Assembly: GCF_009765905.1 (NCBI RefSeq)
Contig: NZ_LMUO01000015.1
Coordinates: 712,029-746,777 of the forward strand
Source of the DNA: Mucilaginibacter sp. L196
Lineage (GTDB): Bacteria > Bacteroidota > Bacteroidia > Sphingobacteriales > Sphingobacteriaceae
Length of the DNA stretch: 34,749 bases
Reading direction: 5' to 3'
Part shown: positions 31,314 through 34,749 of the stretch, piece after piece
Numbering within the stretch: position 1 is the stretch's first letter
Layout: each line of letters starts with the position of its first letter
Program-made: the position numbers and the translations under genes
Notes under the pieces: generated by a model
The model's input: the letters and a program-made list of their open reading frames with translations, nothing else
Databases searched by the model: none
What the model was told of the DNA's origin: nothing

Positions 31314-32915
31314 TTAGGCAATTACACCTACTACATTTTGCAGGTAATTATCCATCATGGCAATATCAACCACATCATTAATATAGCCGATGTACATATC
31401 AGGGCGAACGATGAATGCTTTTTGGCCGTGAGGGTTGGCTTCTAAACCATCAAAAACAGATGTGTTCTTACCTGATGGCGGCAGGTAGAAGAAATTGAGT
31501 ACCCCCGGATATTTTTGGGTAATCCATTTGGCGATGGTGAACAGGTATAATTCATCAAATTTGCCTAGAATAATGAGCGTGAAGCCGGGTTTGCTGCACC
31601 ACTCGTGTATATCGGTCTCTTCGTGTTTTTTCTCGTCAAAAACCTTTAAATAGGGCAGCCTGTTGCCGGCTTTTATTTTGATGTCCTTACTTAAATGCAA
31701 GCTGATGTCGCTATTGGTATAGCAAATATCAATTTGTGAAACTTTTCTAAAAAAACCGAGTCGGATCTTATCGCTTTGCCAAAGCTTATTAAGCAATTTG
31801 AATAGTGCCCACTTTTTAAACAGCCTGATAAAAAAGTTTTTCGACATGATGATGTTAAACACCCGGTCGGTAGTTTTTAACAGATCTTTAGCCACGGGCA
31901 TGCGCTCATCGGCGTAGGTATCGAGGATGGCGGGTTTTATTTGTTGGTTTATTACCGCCGCTAATTTCCAGGCGAGGTTATAGGCATCCTGCAGGCCGGT
32001 ATTCATACCCTGCCCGCCGACAGGGGAGTGGATATGCGCCGCATCGCCAATTAAAAAACAACGCTGCACGCGGAATTTATCAGCCATGCGGTGGTGCAGC
32101 TTATAGGTAGTAAACCAATTGGTTTGGGTGATGCTGATGTTTGATTTGGTGAGTTGCTTGATGTAAGGGAGGATGTCATCTACATTAACATCTTCATTCT
32201 TTTCAAACTCAGCGGGCAGGGTGCCTATCACCCTAAAACTATCTTCCTCGGGCATTGGGAAAAACGCCGAGAAGTTGTTTGTCCCCATGTACATGTTCAG
32301 GTAGTTTTCAGTCAGGGTGGTGGTATCCAGTTTCGCATCCAGTAAATAAAAAAGATGGGAGTAGGTATCGCCCTGAAATGATAGCTGTAATTCTTTACGA
32401 ACAATGCTGCGTGCGCCATCGGCCCCAATAGTCCAGTCGCAAGTTAAGGTATGATTGCCATCAGCATTTTGGAGTTGAGCTTCAACGCTATCAACTTTTT
32501 GGGTTAACGATGTTAATGTGGTATTCCAATATACCGGGCAGCAGTTTTGGGTAAGGTAATCAAGCAGTAGGCGTTCTGTTTTGCTTTGCTCATACATCAG
32601 CAGGTAAGGAAACAACGTTTGCCCCTCGCCAATGTTTGTTAATGATAGCGATGCCTTTTTTTTGCCATCCTGGTTAAACATTACACCCCTTGCGGGTTTG
32701 CCGTTCTGTAATACTTTATCAACTATACCCATTTGCCGGTAAATTTCCAGCGAGCGGGCCTGCACGGCTAACGCCTTGGAATGGTTGGTTGGGCCTTCTT
32801 TGCTATCGATGATAATTGGCTGCACCCCATACCGCAATAGCTGCGCTGCCATCATCAGCCCGGATGGCCCGGCGCCAATAATGAGTGCTTTGGTATGTTG
32901 GGGTATTATCAGCAT
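31314..32915 (-). CDS. FAD-dependent aromatic hydroxylase (PheA/TfdB type)
   Basis: A 533-aa flavoprotein monooxygenase. The Rossmann motif GAGPSGLMMAAQLL is at residues 14-27 and the FAD-pyrophosphate motif GDAAHIHSPVGGQGMNTGLQ comes later, then DAYNLAWKLA. The DG-type motif WTIGADGARSIVRKEL is between. The C-terminal thioredoxin-like part is present but divergent. It would hydroxylate a phenolic or polyketide substrate with NAD(P)H and O2. It starts 6 bases after the methyltransferase stop, so the two may be co-transcribed. It shares its border with the convergent gliding-motility-domain gene. Confidence 0.88.
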   Translation of the reverse strand: MLIIPQHTKALIIGAGPSGLMMAAQLLRYGVQPIIIDSKEGPTNHSKALAVQARSLEIYRQMGIVDKVLQNGKPARGVMFNQDGKKKASLSLTNIGEGQTLFPYLLMYEQSKTERLLLDYLTQNCCPVYWNTTLTSLTQKVDSVEAQLQNADGNHTLTCDWTIGADGARSIVRKELQLSFQGDTYSHLFYLLDAKLDTTTLTENYLNMYMGTNNFSAFFPMPEEDSFRVIGTLPAEFEKNEDVNVDDILPYIKQLTKSNISITQTNWFTTYKLHHRMADKFRVQRCFLIGDAAHIHSPVGGQGMNTGLQDAYNLAWKLAAVINQQIKPAILDTYADERMPVAKDLLKTTDRVFNIIMSKNFFIRLFKKWALFKLLNKLWQSDKIRLGFFRKVSQIDICYTNSDISLHLSKDIKIKAGNRLPYLKVFDEKKHEETDIHEWCSKPGFTLIILGKFDELYLFTIAKWITQKYPGVLNFFYLPPSGKNTSVFDGLEANPHGQKAFIVRPDMYIGYINDVVDIAMMDNYLQNVVGVIA

Positions 32916-32921
32916 TTAATA

Positions 32922-33629
32922 CTAACGGAACAACAAGAAAATAGTTGGTCGTTTATGTAATTCAGGTACTTTCTTTTGCCATTCGGCGATGGTTTTGGTT
33001 TGCACCAGTTCTGTTGCCGAAGTTAAATCACAGGCTATGCACAAACGTGTTTTCGGATTGCACGTACGTAATATTTCTTCCAGCATCGGGTTATTACGGA
33101 ATGGTGTTTCTATAAACAACTGTGTTTGGTTATTTTTGATGGCGGCGGCTTCCAGCTCTTTAATGCTGCGGGCACGTTCAACCTTATCAATAGGTAGATA
33201 GCCATGGAAGGTGAAGCTTTGTCCGTTAAAACCGGATGCCATCAGCGCGAGCAAAATGGAACTTGGGCCAACCAAAGGCACTACTTTTATACCCATACGA
33301 TGCGCTTTCTCCACAATATCAGCACCGGGATCGGCAATGCCGGGGCAACCAGCTTCGCTCATCAGGCCAACATCTTTACCAGCTTGTAAGCCTTTGAAAA
33401 ATTCACCTCCGCCAGCTTCACGGTTATGCTTGCCGTAATCGTGGATGGTCAATTCGCTTTGTGGGGTTGTTAGCCCGGCTTCTTTCAAAAACCGGCGGGC
33501 GGTTTTTTCATTCTCCACAATATATTCCTTAATACTGTTAACGGTATCAACCAAATAGGGCGTAAAGGATTTGGCTGCCGTGTTTTCGGCAAGGGGGACG
33601 GGTATTAAATAAAGTGTTCCGTAAGGCAT
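32922..33629 (-). CDS. SAM-dependent methyltransferase, RsmI/tetrapyrrole-methylase family
   Basis: A 235-aa protein with the tetrapyrrole-methylase fold. It has GTLYLIPVPLAENTAAKSF at the start, LMSEAGCPGIADPGADIVEK and VPLVGPSSILLALMASGFNG for SAM binding, and LFIETPFRNNPMLEEIL, all as in the RsmI group. RsmI methylates the ribose of C1402 in 16S rRNA. This Bacteroidota form differs at its N-terminus, so the target is not certain. It is upstream of the FAD hydroxylase in the same operon and divergent from the TTG-started gene. Confidence 0.85.
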   Translation of the reverse strand: MPYGTLYLIPVPLAENTAAKSFTPYLVDTVNSIKEYIVENEKTARRFLKEAGLTTPQSELTIHDYGKHNREAGGGEFFKGLQAGKDVGLMSEAGCPGIADPGADIVEKAHRMGIKVVPLVGPSSILLALMASGFNGQSFTFHGYLPIDKVERARSIKELEAAAIKNNQTQLFIETPFRNNPMLEEILRTCNPKTRLCIACDLTSATELVQTKTIAEWQKKVPELHKRPTIFLLFR

Positions 33630-33633
33630 ATTG

Positions 33634-33641
33634 CAAAATTG
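33634..33641 (-). promoter_or_regulatory. -7-like box before the RsmI-like gene
   Basis: Minus-strand CAATTTTG differs from TAnnTTTG at one base and ends four bases before the ATG at 33629. Confidence 0.35.
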
Positions 33642-33685
33642 GCTTTTTTTATTTAATTTAAGCTATTGAAAAGGAGGCTAAACTA

Positions 33686-34399
33686 TTGAATTCATTAGGA
33701 TTAAATTGGTTTATTGAGGGTTCGCTTGATTTTGAGCATAAAAAGTATGTGCTTTTAAATTATCTGCAAGAAATAAACCGCCATTTCGACAAGAGCAAAC
33801 TCTACCCAAACCTTACCGATTTAGTATTTCATTACAACAACCTGCTAGACTTTAAACAGCATAAAACTACCCTGCAACAAGCCTTTCCGCGGCGTTTAAC
33901 CAAGGCGGATATTGAGGCCGTAAAACTCACCTATAAAAAGATTGTGGAGGATGACAGCTCGATGCAGGAGATTGAGCGTATTATTACCTATGCCTTGAAA
34001 AAAATGGACCCGGCTATCCAAATCGGCAAGGAGATATATGATTTTGTGGAAAGTCGCCTCAATATTGACCCCGTTGGGTTAGTGCCGCTGCTACCTTACT
34101 CGGGGTATTTTTCGTTACGAAACGGCAGTGACAGAACCAATTGGATATACGAATACCAATTATCCATCTTCGAAAATAAGGACGACCAATACCGTGGAAT
34201 AAATGTACAGTTTGTGGATACCTACGAGCAAAGTATCAGCAACACGCCCGAATCCATCAAATTAAACCTGATCAACCAACGCAGGCATTTGCCTAACCCG
34301 GCGGTGTTTTACGTGCAAAGCGATATTAGTTTCCCGCTGGAGCAAACTTTGTTACCAGTGGCTAAAAGGAGTTTGGTGAAATATATTATGGTTGCTTAA
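33686..34399 (+). CDS. Conserved protein of unknown function with TTG start
   Basis: A 237-aa soluble protein starting at TTG 33686, supported by a strong AAGGAGG (33671-33677) 8 bases upstream, which is unusual in this group of bacteria. The N-terminal half is helical (DFEHKKYVLLNYLQEINRHF, DLVFHYNNLLDFK, AFPRRLTKADIEAVKLTYKK). The second half is beta-rich with VPLLPYSGYFSLRNG and NWIYEYQLSIFE. I do not recognise a domain. Its last seven codons and stop lie in a 22-bp segment that is duplicated 93 bases downstream. Confidence 0.7.
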   Translation: MNSLGLNWFIEGSLDFEHKKYVLLNYLQEINRHFDKSKLYPNLTDLVFHYNNLLDFKQHKTTLQQAFPRRLTKADIEAVKLTYKKIVEDDSSMQEIERIITYALKKMDPAIQIGKEIYDFVESRLNIDPVGLVPLLPYSGYFSLRNGSDRTNWIYEYQLSIFENKDDQYRGINVQFVDTYEQSISNTPESIKLNLINQRRHLPNPAVFYVQSDISFPLEQTLLPVAKRSLVKYIMVA

Positions 34400-34514
34400 A
34401 TTGTCTGAACCATGATTCGCTTGATTTAGGGATTTTCTTGATTATGATAAGCTGAATCAAGGAAATCATTAAATCCGTTTAATCATGGTTCAGAAATATA
34501 TTATGGTTGCTTAA
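34378..34514. repeat. MITE-like palindromic element with 22-bp direct repeats
   Basis: A 22-bp sequence at 34378-34399 is repeated exactly at 34493-34514. Between them lies a palindromic unit with 14-base ends TCTGAACCATGATT (34404-34417) and its complement (34481-34494). Inner parts are also partly complementary around CTTGATT and AATCAAGG. It encodes nothing. The first copy includes the stop codon of the preceding gene, so the gene remains intact. Confidence 0.75.
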
Positions 34515-34556
34515 TCGCACCCAACTCTCCCTCAAATAGGATACCTTTAGCCAATT

Positions 34557-34749
34557 ATGAAAGACGTTTATAAATCGAAGATTGGGCCGCCCATTATTTT
34601 CCCGTTGTGTACTGTTGGGGGGATGTTTATCGCCATGATTATAACAAGGGCGTGGCCTGCGGTCTTGATTATGGGCGTTTTGATTTTGGTATTGATCCAT
34701 ACGTATTTTAATACTTATTATACCATCGCGGGCAATGAATTGAAAGTGA
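34557..34749 (+). CDS. Membrane PH-domain-like protein, N-terminal part
   Basis: The frame from ATG 34557 stays open to the window edge. The 64 visible residues begin MKDVYKSKIGPPIIFPLCTV, then a hydrophobic hairpin of two membrane segments (about 13-52) and TYYTIAGNELKV. This pattern of Tyr-x-Ser-Lys, two TM segments, then the first strand of a bacterial PH-like domain fits YdbS/YdbT-type small proteins. Function is unknown. Confidence 0.65.
   Translation, partial: MKDVYKSKIGPPIIFPLCTVGGMFIAMIITRAWPAVLIMGVLILVLIHTYFNTYYTIAGNELKV

Overview
The window looks like a chromosomal segment of a member of the Bacteroidota, most likely family Sphingobacteriaceae (Mucilaginibacter or Pedobacter type). 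The support is an IPExxxVDY-family protein, a gliding-motility/T9SS C-terminal-domain protein, a carboxypeptidase-like regulatory-domain protein, promoters with the Bacteroidota -7 box TAnnTTTG, and several palindromic intergenic repeats of the kind common in this group. The genus is an inference; no rRNA is present.

Left part (1 to about 6600) is an AT-rich accessory region read as the distal part of an integrated mobile element. It has the end of an excisionase-like HTH gene, a 53-aa ORF, a RepA/RecA-like AAA ATPase, a BT4734/VirE-type protein with primase-like motifs, and a DNA-binding protein laid out like a small terminase subunit, all closely spaced on the plus strand. Cargo follows: two small lipoproteins, an XRE regulator, a secreted protein with an internal duplication, a short-antitoxin/GNAT pair, and a decayed IS transposase end. 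It stops at a tRNA-Ser(GGA) gene, a plausible integration target. The other junction and any integrase lie outside the window.

Middle part (6600 to 25900) is mostly core genome: an OmpA-like lipoprotein, a C1 peptidase, a polyprenyl diphosphate synthase overlapping a TerC-family transporter, diadenylate cyclase CdaA, a sterol-desaturase-like hydroxylase, an M1 aminopeptidase and pyruvate kinase. Then come acpP-fabF-rnc and yicC-gmk-nadD, a RelE-type toxin-antitoxin pair and miaE. Between gmk and nadD sits a 435-bp unit with symmetric bipartite inverted ends that encodes only a four-helix-bundle (S23/intervening-sequence type) protein. This resembles the intervening sequences of 23S rRNA but lies in an mRNA operon, and is the most unusual item here.

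Right part (25900 to the end) has a LytS-type histidine kinase with its LytTR response regulator, an intradiol-dioxygenase-fold lipoprotein, an unknown protein, a large surface/adhesin-like T9SS substrate, an FAD aromatic hydroxylase with an RsmI-like methyltransferase, a conserved unknown with a TTG start, and the beginning of a membrane PH-domain-like protein. A palindromic element near the end duplicated 22 bp including a stop codon.

A recurring signal across the window is a -7-like box ending only 3 to 5 bases before the start codon (sterol desaturase, yicC, miaE, histidine kinase, RsmI-like gene, cdaA), which suggests leaderless transcripts.
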